From: Ooceraea biroi
Taxonomy: Eukaryota > Arthropoda > Insecta > Hymenoptera > Formicidae
Direction: 5' to 3'
DNA length: 64,000 nucleotides
NCBI RefSeq assembly: GCF_003672135.1
Contig: NC_039511.1
Span: 15,402,464 to 15,466,463 of the forward strand
Shown here: one piece after another, positions 1 through 14,220 of the stretch
Numbering within the stretch: the stretch's first letter is position 1
Layout of the letters: each line of letters begins with the position of its first letter
Position numbers and translations under genes: made by a program
The notes under the pieces: model-generated
What the model was told of the DNA's origin: nothing
Database searches by the model: none
The model's input: only the letters and a program-made list of their open reading frames with translations

Positions 1-1039
1 TCGTCCCACATGAGCGTTACTCGCATTGCTCGATATTCCTTTATATATCATTACATTACTATTACGTGTCATACATATTACAATATTGTTGCAATGCTGT
101 TATCCTACGCCTGTTATCCGGAATCGATTGTCTTCTTCTCTTCGCAGCAGCGAATGGCGTGATATTCAATTCTCATATACTTACCATCCATCGTCAGACA
201 GACAAAAGTTCGATGGAATTCTGAGATAACTAGGAAACGAGGTCGCCATTACGCAACGAGAGCTCGCTGTGAACACTCCGATCGCGATCGTCGCGGGGAT
301 CTGTCAGCAGTTGACCGCACGGCGAATAAATCTCGATCGTTCGCGCCCACTTAGGTGTTCCGTTGACGTTATCGAAAGAAAGTCCGCGACATGGATGAGG
401 AACGTTCGACGAGCTCCGGAGGAGGCCTTAATTACTCGTCGGGGTGGCGGGCACGTGGCAATTTAAACTTCACGACCTTAACTGCCGGCGTGGTTGGCCG
501 AGGGCGAGCAGGCAGAGCGAGCGAGTAGGTCGATGCTGCAAAAAGACGGGAGAACGCGAGGGAGCGAGAAGTGAATAAAATTTGAGTCGCTCGGAGCCAG
601 TCACGCACACCTCGCGTGTTAATCATTCTGACTTATGTGTCGGCATCGCCTGGAACAAGCGACGGTGATAAACGCCCAATGCTCCGACCGGGCGCGCTCG
701 TCCGAAGGAGGAAAGCTGGGAAAAGGGGTCGATGCAATGCTCCGAATTAATATCTGTGTGACTGTACTCTGCCTTGTCAGCCTAAAAACCGAAACTGACC
801 GCGAACGGTAGCCGGTAGTTGAGAGATCGTCACGAGCGAGACGTTTTATACACGGCTTATATTAAGTGTACGCTTTGGTCCGCTTTCTTCGTTCTCACTA
901 GTATTCTCTCCTTATTTTCTTGTTAATTTAGGGATTGTAAATCTTGCGTTACGGCCGAGGGTGCAATCGGACATGGGAAGACTATGTCCGATGCGGGAAT
1001 AATTTAAAAAGCCGACTTTACCCGGTTGGAATTCATAGA

Positions 1040-1066
1040 TCTGTTCTGACATATGTCAGAAACAGA
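1040..1066. repeat. Palindrome, 18 bp perfect core with extended arms
   Basis: The core 1044-1061 (TTCTGACATATGTCAGAA) is a perfect palindrome. The arms continue with TCTG/CAGA if one bulged base is allowed. I cannot assign a function. Confidence 0.7.
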
Positions 1067-3738
1067 ATAAAAGAGAAATATGCCTGTCAGCGTTATCACG
1101 CGTCAGTTATCGCCAATCAATAAATATTACCACGTGGCCATTATTTTTGACATGGCGTAAAACGTATTTTTTGATTAATACTCTGTAATCTTTCCGTTTA
1201 AAAGCGTTTGTCTATCTTCGTCCGCTTCCAACAAGCTTGCCCGTCTTTATCTTAAAGACATCGTTTTATCCGCACAACGAAGTCAGCTTTCGTCCTTTGT
1301 TTAAATAACGACAATTTTTGAACGTCGCCGTCGGGAACGTTTATTTCTGTCGACAGAAAGTGTGCCAGCGGTTGTCTCAGCGCGTTAATTTTGTGGGTCG
1401 CATTAATGGAAATAATATCGTGCCCGACATCAGACTGAAAGCGTACGTATGTCGTCCGACATCGCCGCGACCGTTGCGCTTGCGGAAAAAGAGAACAACG
1501 TTCCCCCTGAAAGAAAGACAAATAGGAGAAAGAGATCTGGTCCGTGGCAAGCGCAGCGACAGCGTTTGCTCGCAAGAAGGTCGAATTGTTTGTTCTACGA
1601 GTAACCAAGAGTTCACGAAGTTTCAGCCGGCCGGCCGCTCGCTCTTACATTTTGATCCGAGTGCCGTCGCGGACAATCCTCGCTCGCGATTTCTTCGCGA
1701 GTGCGAATCTTGCACCCGGGGAGAGAACACGCGGGAAACGGAGGACGGGGCGGCGGCGGTAGTCGAGGAATAGCGTGAGCCAAAGAGGGTGGGGAAAAAA
1801 AACGAGATGATGGGAGACGTCGAGAGGAACTTCCGCCGAAGTAGCGAGCGGCTGACTTTTAACCGTACGACGAGCAGAAGTGGATGAACCTCGAAGGAAG
1901 CCGGGATCGTGGAATAGCGGAAGAGGGCAGGAGAAACGACGGGTTCGGTGAGAGGCTGCCGGATAGGCGACGAGCTGAGATTGCAGCAAGGCGGTAAATA
2001 ACACGTCACTCGCCACCCCGTTTACTTTGCGCCACCATCGGCGGTGCTCGCAGGGGAGGTGCGGTAAGTTCGTCGAGGAACGTTGGCTGCGGGAGGAAGA
2101 GCAGGAGGAGGAAGAGGCGACGTTTGCCGGTGTAAATCGTATCGGCGGAGGGCGATCGAGATTTAATTAAAGCTTTCAACAATGAAATCTTTGCGACGTA
2201 CATGCCTCCGAGAAGATACGCTCGATGGAACGTTCTCTCCGTGTGCTCTTATGCAAAATTGGGTTTTCAAGAAAATAAGTACGATCCGTGATACTAGTCT
2301 GTGCGAGTAAATTCAATATCGGCTTGTGAAGTAAGTAATTTTCCGATAGATGAATTTTTCGCAAATCTCGAGGCGTCAATCAAGAGTAACAGCGCGCAAC
2401 AGCTTGAGAAGTAGCGCAGAAACATTGGAGATACATTCTGTACACTAGATGTACGTATTTGAGATATAAAAGATAAATTTAGTGTAACCCATATAAAGGC
2501 GGGCAATTACTGATTCTTGAAAGGGGAGTACGCGCCACGAGAAACGTAGCAACATTCATTACGGCAGCAAGTGCCATAACATAAAACTTTAGTCGTCCTC
2601 AAGAAGCAAATGATCTCTTTTTAAGATCTCCCATCTTTCGGGAGACGAGCTCATAAAACCACTGTCAATATGTGGTTACAATGGTGTCAATCATTTCGCT
2701 CGCGGTACTCGAGAATAGTAATTGAAATTTTCGGCGAGGAAATTGCACGGCAGAAACGTTGAGGACAGAATATCAAAGTTCTCTCATGGAAACTGGCGTT
2801 ATCGAGCCTTCGGCCTTTCATTTTCGAAATCGCGATGCCCCCGGCCTCCCTGTCCCCTCTGATATTCCCTATAACTTCCGTCAGTCACCGTCGCGCGGCG
2901 ACACGATAACGTCACCGATGATCTACGATCAATCTCTACCGGGGAGGTGGCGGAAAGCGTGAGGGTGAGACAGGGAGGAAGGCAGGCGATCTACGAACAA
3001 TGACTCTCGCGCGCGGAGGGCATAAAACGACGGGCGCAGCCCGGTGAAAGCCACTTCATGGTAATTACGCCGTGCGATCCCCTGATCATCTGGAAGGCGT
3101 TAAAGCGCAAATGAAATCAGCCGACAGCCCGGGTAAAGGGGGGCGAAGTGCCCGGGGGAAGCGGGGGAGTTCTGCACCACCCCGCGGAGAACGACGAAGG
3201 ATGATGGATAGGTTCACGCCGGCGTAACCGCCGGCGTTTCTAACAGCCATTTCGTAATTACACCAGCAGCGATTCGTTCACCCTCGCGTCTTATCTATCG
3301 GGGCCCATCAATAATCCTTCTCCTTCTCGTCCTCTCCATCTTGCTCCGTCTGTCGTCGTTACGCGCAGACACGTATAAGCGCCCTTCTTCCCGTGGTGCA
3401 GCCGTCATGTGAGGCGCGGCGCTCCACTCTTCGGTGATTTTAAACAAAAACCCCCGCAGAAGTCATCGGTACGACGTTCAGCAGCAGGGATTTTACGAAA
3501 ATATCACGTACCTCCTCGAAGGATATTAAATTCTGAGATTTATCTCGGCCCCGTCAACCTCGCGCGCGACCGTGCTATTATCGAGATCGATTTCCATCTT
3601 ACATGCTCCAGCGAAATCCCGACGGAATCTTTTGGAATTACAGTCATTATATCGATTTCAACTTTTACAATTAGATCTGGAAAATCGTAATGCTCTTATC
3701 TGGATTATTCTGAGCGGCAGGGCCAGCGAGAAAGAAAA

Positions 3739-3800
3739 AGAACTGTAATACGTTCGAATCGAGAACTGTAATACGTTCGAATCGAGAACTGTAATACGTT
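3739..3800. repeat. Tandem repeat, 23-bp unit, about 2.6 copies
   Basis: The unit begins AACTGTAATACGTTCGAATC and starts at 3741, 3764 and 3787. The first two copies are identical, and the third stops after 14 bases. The repeat has no open frame and no recognised function. Confidence 0.9.
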
Positions 3801-6800
3801 GCTCATCACATATTTATCGAGTTCTCCATGCTGAACTTGTTTGTTTTACACTTCGTATCGAAATCGAGCTTTGCAATTTGAGTGAAAAATAAACAGATAG
3901 GAAAAAAATTGCTTTGCGATATCTCTATTGTTTCTCGCGTTACCTAGTTTGCATTACATTCATGGGTGCAAAAATAATCCATGCAAGCGGATAGATGCGA
4001 TAATTGCATATCATTATACCATTAAACATTGTTGTCCAGTTACCCTGCCGAAAGGTTCGAATTGTACGCATGAAATCGAGCCCTCATCGCGTATTTACTG
4101 AGCTTCGGCGTTCAGCTTTCGCCATTCGATCGAAGTATCGCTTTGTAAGCTGAACAATTGAGAATTATCTGCGTGGAACTAATTTCATAGCCCTGCAGGT
4201 ATTATTATTGTATTCCCTGCGCGAAGCCATTACGTTAAATATTTCTGCTTATATTCGGTTATGAGATTATAACGGGAGAACGTAAGCTGCAGCTTTGCCG
4301 CGCTGCTTCAATCTTAATTAAGCTTGGGACATTAATTACATTAATAAATGTGAGCTTGCGGTTTCTTTGCGACCTTTTTGTATAAGCAATTTACGTTTTA
4401 TATATATATATTTATATATATTATATGTATTATATCCTTTTTCATTTATATTTCTTGCTTATTATTACAGTTTTGCGTTATTATCTGTAATGTCACTATA
4501 TAGCAGACGAAAAAGTGTGATATTCCTGCTATTTCAATTCTCATTGTAAGACGCTGTGTTTCACGTTTCAATTAAAAATAACTAGATTAACGTTTCTATT
4601 TATGATCTCAACTGAAGAAAAATCCGAGCACGATGCTACTTTGAGTATGACTCAACTCGAAACATTGATTATCCGAGATTGCAGTCTCCTCGCATAATAT
4701 CGCTGGAATGTTTCGTTTTCCAGCTGACAATCTCTTAATCACGCGGGACAACGTTTTTACCGCGTGACTATTAACATCGTAAATATTCTGTCTATCATCG
4801 CGATATCTCAACATCATGAATCTCTTGCATCGCGTCGCATCATCATAACTGTGACTTCTTTTCACGACAAATCCACGATACACCACGGAATACGTCGTAA
4901 ATCATTGTGGCATTTGTTAAGTACAAAGCGTAATCTTTCCCCTCCCTTATCTGTGGTAGTAACGCGTGGCTATCTCGCCATCATAATTGATCGTGCGAAG
5001 GAAAACGGCAGACCAGACATACGATATCGGGCAACGCATTCTGTGCTCGTTTCCCTTCTCTCTTCCATTAGACACGTTCTATTTAACTGCTTACGGAGGC
5101 AATTAGTTCAAACCAAAAACTTGCTTTCGAGCTTCCTGAAGCTTCCTTTATTTGGGAAATAAAATTCCATGTAAAAGAAGCAAATGTATGTTAGCGTGCG
5201 CTAATTTTAGGTTGCGTTCGGTCGATCTGTTAGGAAAGGATCCCTTGACGTCGCTATCGGCTCGGTCTCCTGGTAACTGTGCAGGTAAATAGATGTATCA
5301 GAGGGGAGAACTGATCGGCGGATCACACAAAGAATACGCAATGTCACTCCGTTTGTCAGCCTATCCGAAATTGTCGTGATACCCCATCGCGACCGCACGC
5401 ACTTCAGTCTCGTGCCTCTTGCGCACTCATTACAATGATATCCGCTGGATTTCGTCGGATGATTAATTGTCCCTTAGCAGGCGTTCTCTCCGGGACGATT
5501 TGTAGGACGAGAGAAAAACGCGACGTCGCTGTAAATCGATTGAAGCCGCTCGAAGCTGACGGCCGCGGCGGTTGGCGACGTGAATTCCGAAGGAATCGTT
5601 ACGGAAATCATGGTTCATAAATTAAGGTCTTCTGTAATCTTCTGTATGATCGCGCGTAAATCTTAATTATTCAGCACGCATTCTAAAACAAGCTTTGTTA
5701 TCGTAATTACATCCAACTTTGAGAGATGAAAACGCAACTTCCAGTTTAGAATCAACGTAGAAGACTCGCAGCATTCGAAATAGAGCGATCGACTCGAAAG
5801 GCACTTTCCTCTTTCCTTAAATCAAAATGATTTCCAAGAAACGAATTATTTAATTGATCTCGCGCTTACTGCGAGTAATGCAGTTTCACTGGTAGTTGCG
5901 TTAATATCGGCGTTAAAATCTTGTTTTATCCGCGAGCCGAGACGGTTGGTTCGTTATTGAAGACAAAAGGCATCCCTGGCCCTTCGCTCTCCGCGTCGCC
6001 CCGAGTCGCGAGTGTGCTAATTATAATTCAATTTGCCCGTACGGATTTCGTTACCATCAGTCACGGCGGTCCCCGTTCACCACGCTCTTCCAATCGTGGC
6101 GGCGTTTTGTTTCGTTATAACGAGTATCCTTCCTCCCATTTTCCTTTTTCCACGGCGGCATATCCAATTTCTGCCGGATATTATTAGTATCGACATTTTC
6201 TGCTGTGGATATAATAGACATTGTGCGTCCGCGGAACGCATGGGAGGCGAAGCGCTCTGAAAAATTCCTTTCTCCTGGCAGAATTTTTTTCCTGTTTTTT
6301 TTTTTAGACGCGGATGTATTATGAAATTCTCCTCGCTATCCGATCGCGATGCCGAAATGCAGCGTTAATAACAGCGCGTAACGCAAACCTGCACAACTGT
6401 AAATTTATTCAGTGTGTAAGGAAGTTTTATCGGGTTTGTTAAACAGCGGAAATGCACAATGATCGTGTCGAATTTATTTTCGTTATTACGCATCGCCGGT
6501 TTTCACGCACATGTGGAAAATAGCACATATCTTGTGCACTTATTTATCAAGAGTAATCTTGCAATTTACAAAGAGTAATTTTTATCATTACTGTTTATTG
6601 TAATTATAACAAGATAAATATATTTTAAGATTGATATGGACGAGAGACGAAATTTATTAAATTAATTTTAGATATTAGATATAATTTTAGGCCTCCATGA
6701 TGAGATCTGTTGAACTATTTAAGCTGGCCTAGAAGTCTGAAATTCTCTACTGTTCTCTCTTTTATCTTTATTTTCTTGGTAGAATGTTAATGTAATATGC

Positions 6801-7454
6801 AATGTCTAGCCGTGCTAACTTATACATTGTCCCAGGATTACCGCGTCGTTGCTTATCTACGCTCTCCAGCTGCATGTTGGCACGCCACGACGTCGGGGAT
6901 ATTTGTTTCCGGAGATATTTATGTTTCAATTTGTTTTATTCCTGAAATTCGTTCTGAACAAGCAGATGACAACAATAGAATCATATTTTTGCTATAATTT
7001 GACACGAATATGCGCAAATGGGAATAGATACATTTTTTACACATCTAAATAAAATATTAACATTTTGAAAATTAATAAAGTGGAACAATAAATGGAAAAC
7101 GAGTTAAGAAATTTTTAATATTTTACGTTATATATTGCATCCTTAAATCCTACCACATGTATGCAATAACAAGCGCAATAAGAAGCGTTTCCAGCCAATG
7201 ATGAGACATATAAATTCGCGGTTTCCATCCGACTCGACGGCGAGCATCCGAGAGTCGATCGCGCGTGCAAGAGCGTCGTCGGATGGCCGCGGGCAGCGGG
7301 GGACGGGAGAGGGGCCCGTGTACCAAGGGTCGAAGGAGTCAGGCAGAGCCCCAGGAGGAAGGCGATTTCGTCGCGCGAGCTCCGAAGGGTTCGATAACGA
7401 AGATGATTGGGAGCGCGATTGGTGGCGACGGTAACTGCGTTAACGGGGTAATAA

Positions 7455-8115
7455 TAACCAATCTCGAGGCGATTTCCTCCCGACCCGACCAATCAGAAGA
7501 CGCGCTCCCATTTCCGGAGCCGGGACCATCCACCCCGTCTCTTCTCCTCCGCTGTCCGGGGCCCTCCTCCCTCGCAACGGTAATCGAATTTTTGAGCAGC
7601 TCGTTTTCAAATCCCGAGAGCCATTCGCCGCGCCGTCGATGTCCGCCGTCGTCGTCGTCGCCGTCGTCGTCGCCATCGCCGTCGCCGCTGCATTTCCGCC
7701 AACGTCTCTTTGTGCGACACTCGTAAGTTCGCTCTCGTCCCCTTCCGGTTGCACTCGAGACCGCCCCCGCCCCGTGTTCCCTGGCATTCCTCACCCCCTT
7801 ATTGCGCGGAACAACTACCTGTGCGTTCAGGCGGAACGACATCGGACCAGCCCTCGCTCGGCGCATTTTTCTCGCGTTGGCTTGTAATAACGATCTTTTT
7901 TATTATCGCGATTCTTCACTCGCCGCCCGCCTTCCCTCTTCCTGTCCTCTTGCACCCCCAAGACCGCGCGAGATGCCAAATTTCAATCAAACTTGGCCGA
8001 ATTTCAAGGCTTCCGCTACGAGTGGCGATACGACACATCGTCTCGTGTAAATTTCGGGCGATCCTTCTTCTTCTCTTCCTCTCTCTCTCTCTCTCTCTTT
8101 CTCTTCTCTTCTTCT
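7455..8115 (+). other. Pyrimidine-rich, CpG-rich intronic block
   Basis: About 650 bases are biased to C and T on this strand. They include a CGT/CGC trinucleotide run at 7641-7686 and a CT run at 8079-8098 inside a longer pyrimidine tract (8062-8114). The bias lowers stop-codon frequency and produces the overlapping long frames seen here on both strands, all of them low-complexity (Ser/Pro/Arg on one strand, Asp/Gly on the other). I do not regard any as coding. Confidence 0.7.
8079..8098. repeat. (CT)10 microsatellite
   Basis: Ten uninterrupted CT units within a longer pyrimidine tract. Confidence 0.9.
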
Positions 8116-10359
8116 GAATATCACCAGGACGCTCACTTTGCGGCCGGTTGCTGATGTGCCTATTTCTACTTCCCTGCTATTCAGCTGTTGGCTGATTGCA
8201 AGCGATTTGTTTCTTTTTTGTCAGCGTCGCGATTGATAAACAGCGTTCTCCTTTTACTTCTCTCGATGCTTTATATATATTGTTAGAGCTAATATTAGTT
8301 TATACGATGCGTGCAATTTTATCGCAATGTATGACTACACACGTAAAATCTAAAATAGTGGGTATATGCAAATAGTATGTAAATCTCCTCTACTATTTAC
8401 ACAAATCGGGAACGTAGAATTTTATATTTCTTTCTCGACGATGTAAAATATTGTTGCTAGCAGACGCTCTTTTAATAAATCAGAAGCGTTTTTACCAAAC
8501 CAGTAACCTGTTAATGACTCGGATCACTCAATCGCCGCATTTCCACTATTTATCGCGTTATTCTTATGCCTGGCTACCACGGTCTCTACATTTTGATACA
8601 ATTATATTTGACAGAAAGAAAGAAAAGAAAAGGAAGAGTATAAGTACGCGTTCGCAGCGCGGCTCGTGAATTTGCCAGCCTCATCGCCGAGTTTTGCCGC
8701 TTGCGTACATCTCGTCAGCGAGTTTGCCCGTTGCCGCTCAAAGTATACACCGTCTGCCTGGCGTCGCGACGAGCAAACAGTCGTAACGGCCGTAACAGTC
8801 GTAACAAAATCAAATTTCGCCGAGCGCGTCGACGTCCCTTTTTCCCTGCCTACCGTTTATCCGTTTCCTCCTTCTCTCGCGTGTCGCGCTCACTTAACGT
8901 TCGAAAGCCCGATCTGATTCCCAATACGAAGACTGATCGCTGCCACGTCTCGACCGCGATCCGCGTTTGAGTTCGACGTCAAGCTGAGGAAGTTTGAGAA
9001 GTCCGTTTCAAAGCACGTCGAGCACGAGGTTGAGCTAGGATATGCCATTACTTTCAGTCAATCGACTGTATTGATGAGAAAAGATATTACCAGGGTGATA
9101 ACCCGAAAGCGGTTGTTTACGTGAATCTAAAGCGTGACAATATCCCGGTCTCAAACTCTTCAGGGTTAATCGAATGCCCGCCGAACTGCTGCCTCTCGAC
9201 ATGTGAAATTCCGCCAACTTAGGCGGACGTCGTCACGGCTCGCCAAGTTACGTGGACACCCCGATACGGGTGGGCGGGTGGTCCTCCGGGTAGTTGTCTG
9301 GCGCAAAGATCGCCCTCGATGGCCGGTAAATCGCAGAAGGGACTCGATTGCCTCCCTAAGAAAAGCGTTTATGGGGCTAAGCTGACTCGTGGAGGAGGCG
9401 TGTCCTGGCCCGGAGACAAAGCAGCCAGATGTCCCTGACGGTCCCGCCATCGCGTCCTTCCGATTATCCTTTACCCTCGTCTCGCTCCTGTCGCTTATAC
9501 TTTTCACTTTTTATCCGCGCCTCTCTCGTCCTCTTCATCCTCCCACGAACGTTCGGATCGTTAAGATTTCTGTCGTCGCCGTGAAAGTATTGAATCAGGA
9601 CTGACCCGCTTCAAACTTGCTTGTGCAGCTAGTACTGCGTTTCAAGTAGTTGTATTCGAGGATATAATGCCGGCACAATCATTTTTATTGTTGAATTATA
9701 AACTGTTTACTTTGCAGAAGCCCTTTGGTTTCCGATGGAAAAATTATTTTAATTTAATTTATCTTAAAGGGGATAGTGCACCCGCACTCGTTACTCGTTT
9801 TTTCTCTGCATTATTTAATCCCGAATTAGTCGCATGAGAGCGAATATTTGTTAAGAAGAGATCGTCTTCGTGTCGTAAGGAGTATTGATACTTGAGCGGA
9901 CTAAGTAGTTCTGGAACCGGTTGAACGGAGGAAGGGAATATCGCCGGATTCTCTAAACGGAAAAGAGCCGTGGCGCATTTCTCCGTCTCCGCGGCAAGTT
10001 AGACTATTTTCTCAGCAAGTTCGGTATAAGTTCCTGGATATAAGCTCCCCGCCCTTATTTTGCTCCATTTCCGGACTCTTAATTACTTTGCTAATTCTTA
10101 ACTGGGAACCTCGACGTCGTCTCAAAGTCTGAAATAACAACTCTCATTCCCGATCCCAGTTTACTTCGCCCCGCACCTCCCGCGTGAATCTCTAAACCGG
10201 AGAACGATTCTTCCTCTTTTTTTTCTATCAGTCTTACTCTCGTTCGTCTCGCGTTCATTCTCGGCCATTCGACTAACTACTGAACTCGGCTAGAAATCAA
10301 TTACTTTCGCTTTATTTCTTCGAGATAATTCCGGTTCATAATATCAAGTCCATAGAAAG

Positions 10360-11000
10360 ATATAGACCTCTGATTATAGTCGATAATACTCGTAGATGTA
10401 CAAACTGATTTCATAAAAATATACTTTCATCTTGTTAAGTTTTGTTTAATAAAAACAATATGTATGTTGTAAAACAGATATATGTGCGGATTGCGATATA
10501 TATACATAATTCTAGCAAAATTAAATTTTCTTGGATAACATCATTTTCGGTATGTTGGAAGAATTATCGGTGTGTAAAATAATTTTCACATATTTATTGA
10601 AGAGATTTTAGTGTAAAATTATGGAATCTCTTAATAATATTTGGTATACTAAAATGACATTTTACATACAATTGAGTAAAGTAAAATATTTCTGATATTA
10701 TATGTATATCCTGTTTAAAATGTGAGATTGTATCGTAAACCTTAATCTGCTTCATGAAACAAACAAATTTCAATTTAAAACGTAATTTCAACTGTTATTT
10801 TCGTCTCTTGGAAATAATTAATGATGAAATATTTTTAAATGAGTATAAAATAGTGAATATATTATCTATAATGCATATATCAATAATACATTTTGTATTA
10901 CGAATTTGACCAATGATTCTGTCCATACTTATATGTACAATTATATACTGTTTTTTAAATAAATAGCGTTATTTATAGTCGATATAAACTTTACAGATAG
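10360..11000. other. AT-rich island, no recognisable feature
   Basis: This AT-rich intronic stretch has short A and T runs. I checked it for inverted-repeat ends and coding frames and saw neither; the only frame is a 65-codon one on the minus strand. Confidence 0.6.
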
Positions 11001-13103
11001 AAAAAGGAGAAACAGCATAGATCTCTTTCTCCCGGCGAGATTTATGACGCTAAATGAGGCATAAAGAAGTTGTGGATCTGATACACTGAAAGTTTGATTC
11101 GACGGTATTTGCGCCGTCTGATATTGGGCTCATTGAAATTATACAGTTATCGATCACTGTCGCCGTAAGCATAATCTGACAGCGGATCGATTCCGCCTCG
11201 TGCTGCCCCAATTCTAAACTGAATACCATTATCGTCGCATTAACGTTAATTTAATGACGATACAGACACGAACTGAATTGAACCTTCCCTCGTTTCATTG
11301 TTATCAGATACCAAGAAAATTAAAAACTGACGAAGCTTAATTGTTTTCGCCAGAAACGGTAGAATAAAATATCCGCAATTTTCTCCACACGTTCAACAGT
11401 AACATTATCGTTAAAAAATTATTTCAATAATTTAAGAAAGAAGGGATTTAATAATTATAAAGTTACATAAATAATAACTTTGCTATATCCTAGAGCAGAA
11501 CTAATAAAACTCGTTCCGTAAATCTTATTCGTAGAAAATATTCCTTTTGTTGCAATGCGACTTGCATTCTCTCGTTCGACACGCGGTGAGAATTGTCACG
11601 CACATCATGAATCGACGATTGGTGCATTGAATATCTCGCTGGAAGACCGTCGAGAGTGACTTCGCTGGAAAATGCGGGAACCCGTACGAACGCGTCATAA
11701 ATTTCTCCATCGGCAGGCAGTTCCTCTCATCCCTTCCTCCCTGGGGGTAGTAGCAGCCCCTCGTCCCTTTTTCCCGGGGGCCGATCGGCTGGCCGTTGTT
11801 AAACTTGCGGCCGATAAATCAGACGATCCCGTATAAATTTGTTACCCGCGAAATCGCGCACGGATGCCCGCGCGCGCGGCACGTCTTTTCTCTCCCACCC
11901 GGTTTCGACCCCCGCAGGAAACCCACCCGCACGTTCCCAACCCTTCCCAACCCCGTCTTTGTCTTCGGCGCGCGTTTACCGCTGTTTCCGCGCGCATTTT
12001 TAGCTATCGCGTAAATAACTACCGCGCCCATAAAACCTGATATACCGCCACCGGTACGATACGAATCTATATATCGTTGCCCGCGATAGACGCAGCCGCC
12101 CACGGGCGTTCAGCCCCTCGGCACTTCGCGGATTTATAGAGCGTTTTCGACCCGAGGGAGAGGCCAAGTGTGTACAGAGACCGATGCCTCTCTCGCGTGC
12201 ATCCTATTAAGGGCTGTTTCATTGCGAGCGAGTCCGAGATAGTAGCGTGCCCCGAATAGTAGCCTGCAGATGGACACTCTCTAATCACCTTTAAGCGCCG
12301 ACACCTGATTTCGACGAACCTCGAACGTACTTCCGTCTTCTCGTGACTATCGTGCGTGTAATCAATGGAATCATCATCGATTATCGATGAGCCAATTGTC
12401 CTGAGGATAAATAACTTTACCAAATACATGATTTCTTATCTTGCGCTTTACTTTAGCCGCTGATTCTTGCTGAAAAGTTTTACGGAAATCGTATTGATAA
12501 TCTTCTTAAGTAATAGTCACATTAATCAATAATCTCCTTAATCAGTAACGACGTTAATGAGAATTCCGCGACTGCTTGTTCGGCTGATGGGTTTCGGGGC
12601 CCGCTCCCGTTAGAGAGTGGCTTGGAAGGCGCAGTTATCGCGCCTAAGTAATTTCGAGTACCGGCATCGGCGCGCGGTAGCGGTTTAGGGTACCTCCTTA
12701 GGTAACGGGCGAGACTAAGGGTAAGGGAAGATGGGGGATGAAGGGTAATGCACGGCGTAACCGTAGAAACAGAGTGGCAGCGCGTCGCCGAACACCGAGC
12801 ATTGTCCAATCAATGCACATTGAGACAAAGATAGGAACCCGAAGGACCCCTATCCTTTCACACCCCCTTTTCCTCCCTCGTGCCTCCTCTCGACGCCCGC
12901 ATACCCCTGCACCAGTAGCGTCGCGCTGATGCCCGCAGGCACCGTAGCCTATCTGCCAGCGACCGATGCTACTCCGGTGATTTAGGTGCCTTGCTAATTA
13001 CCCCGAAAGATCGTCCTGGATTCACTTAGCCGGATCTTGGTATTTCTGTCCCCCGCCGTCGCGATCGATGCCTTAATGGTGGTTACCCGTTGCTCGATCA
13101 AGC

Positions 13104-13121
13104 TCGTCGTCGTCGTCGTCG
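13104..13121. repeat. (CGT)6 trinucleotide repeat
   Basis: An uninterrupted CGT run in a CpG-rich intronic block, with no coding context. Confidence 0.85.
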
Positions 13122-14023
13122 ACCGGTTATTCGTTCACCGCAGCTCCGACGCTTCGCCGGTTCGCGTCGTGAGGGAGATCCGCGCGGCGAAATGATTTCG
13201 TTCCTTTCGATTCGTGATTAAACCCGCGGCGTAATTAAACGTCGGGAATCCGGCGAGCAATTTCACCACCACGAGCCATGGCGTTCTCGTCGTCCCACGA
13301 GGACGGCGCGACGCTCTCTAAGCGTTCCCGCGCATCGGCAACGATAACTCTCTAATCAGAGGCTTGTGCCCCGTTAATTATTCTTGCATGATTAATGGTG
13401 ACTGATGTCCTGCAGCGTCCTCGGCAGCAAACGCCGGGGACGTCAGGCTAAGCCGGGGCTGTGGAGACGTTCGTGTCCTCCTGTTGGCCGTGCAACAACC
13501 TCTGGGACGAGCCGGGTCGTCGGCGGTGACACTGCTGACGGCGGTAGCGTTCCTAATCAACGGATCGCACCCCCAGGAGCCGGAGTTCTGACAAATGAAA
13601 AGAGAATGAAAGGGGGCGGCCGCGGGCGGGGGTGAACCCACGTGCGTGCCTCTTAATTAAATTTCTGCTGACCGAGAGTGTGCCCTTTTCAAGAGGAACG
13701 ATGGGGGGTAGCGCGGAAATCCTACTTCTTTCCGCTTTCATGCGCGGCGTTCATGCTCTGACGTTGCTCAAGAATTTCGTTGTAGCGAGGTTATAGATGC
13801 TTCTTGAAGCGTTGATGCGCGATGTAATTAATAAATAACAATTGAACAATAACGGCATTACATTCTCCATAATTTTCTTCTATCTAAATTAATTATTCAA
13901 ATTGATGATAGCCACACAAACAAAGCGTAACAAACAGAACACTTGTTACATGAAAAATAATTTCGTTTATACGTGTAATAAATAGATGAAGCACAAGATT
14001 TGATAAACGCGGAGAAACTTTTG

Positions 14024-14078
14024 CTACCTTAAACAAGGAAAGAATTAGACTATATCTAATTATTTCCTTGTTAAGTAG
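14024..14078. repeat. Long near-perfect hairpin (55 nt)
   Basis: Arms 14024-14049 and 14055-14078 pair over about 24 bp. The central 18 bp (AACAAGGAAAGAATTAGA with its partner) has a single mismatch, followed by two 1-nt bulges and an outer CTAC/GTAG. The loop is 5 nt (CTATA). It is directly followed by a second small hairpin sharing the TTAAGTAG arm, with partner CTACTTAA at 14087-14094. It could be a pre-miRNA-like transcript or a small palindromic element. Confidence 0.8.
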
Positions 14079-14220
14079 TACAACAGCTACTTAATATCAT
14101 CTTTCGTTTTTTGAAACAGGTGACGTGTCTTTGTTGTGGCATAGTTTTACAAAAGATGTAGTTGCTAAAAGCAATTATAACTTATTTGATCGTGGTGAAC
14201 GCAGGAACGAGAACGAACAA

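Noticed and set aside
1344..1359. 16-bp perfect palindrome TTTCTGTCGACAGAAA; another 16-bp palindrome at 59628-59643.
   Set aside because: About one 16-bp perfect palindrome is expected by chance in 64 kb.
4050..4062. GGTTCGAATT, resembling the B box of a tRNA gene; similar GTTCGAATC strings occur in the 3741 repeat and near 33760.
   Set aside because: No A box, acceptor stem or cloverleaf could be built around any of them.
7339..7866. Open frame of 175 codons on the minus strand with an Asp/Gly-rich run.
   Set aside because: The acidic run is just the translated CGT/CGC trinucleotide repeat, and overlapping frames on both strands are equally open.
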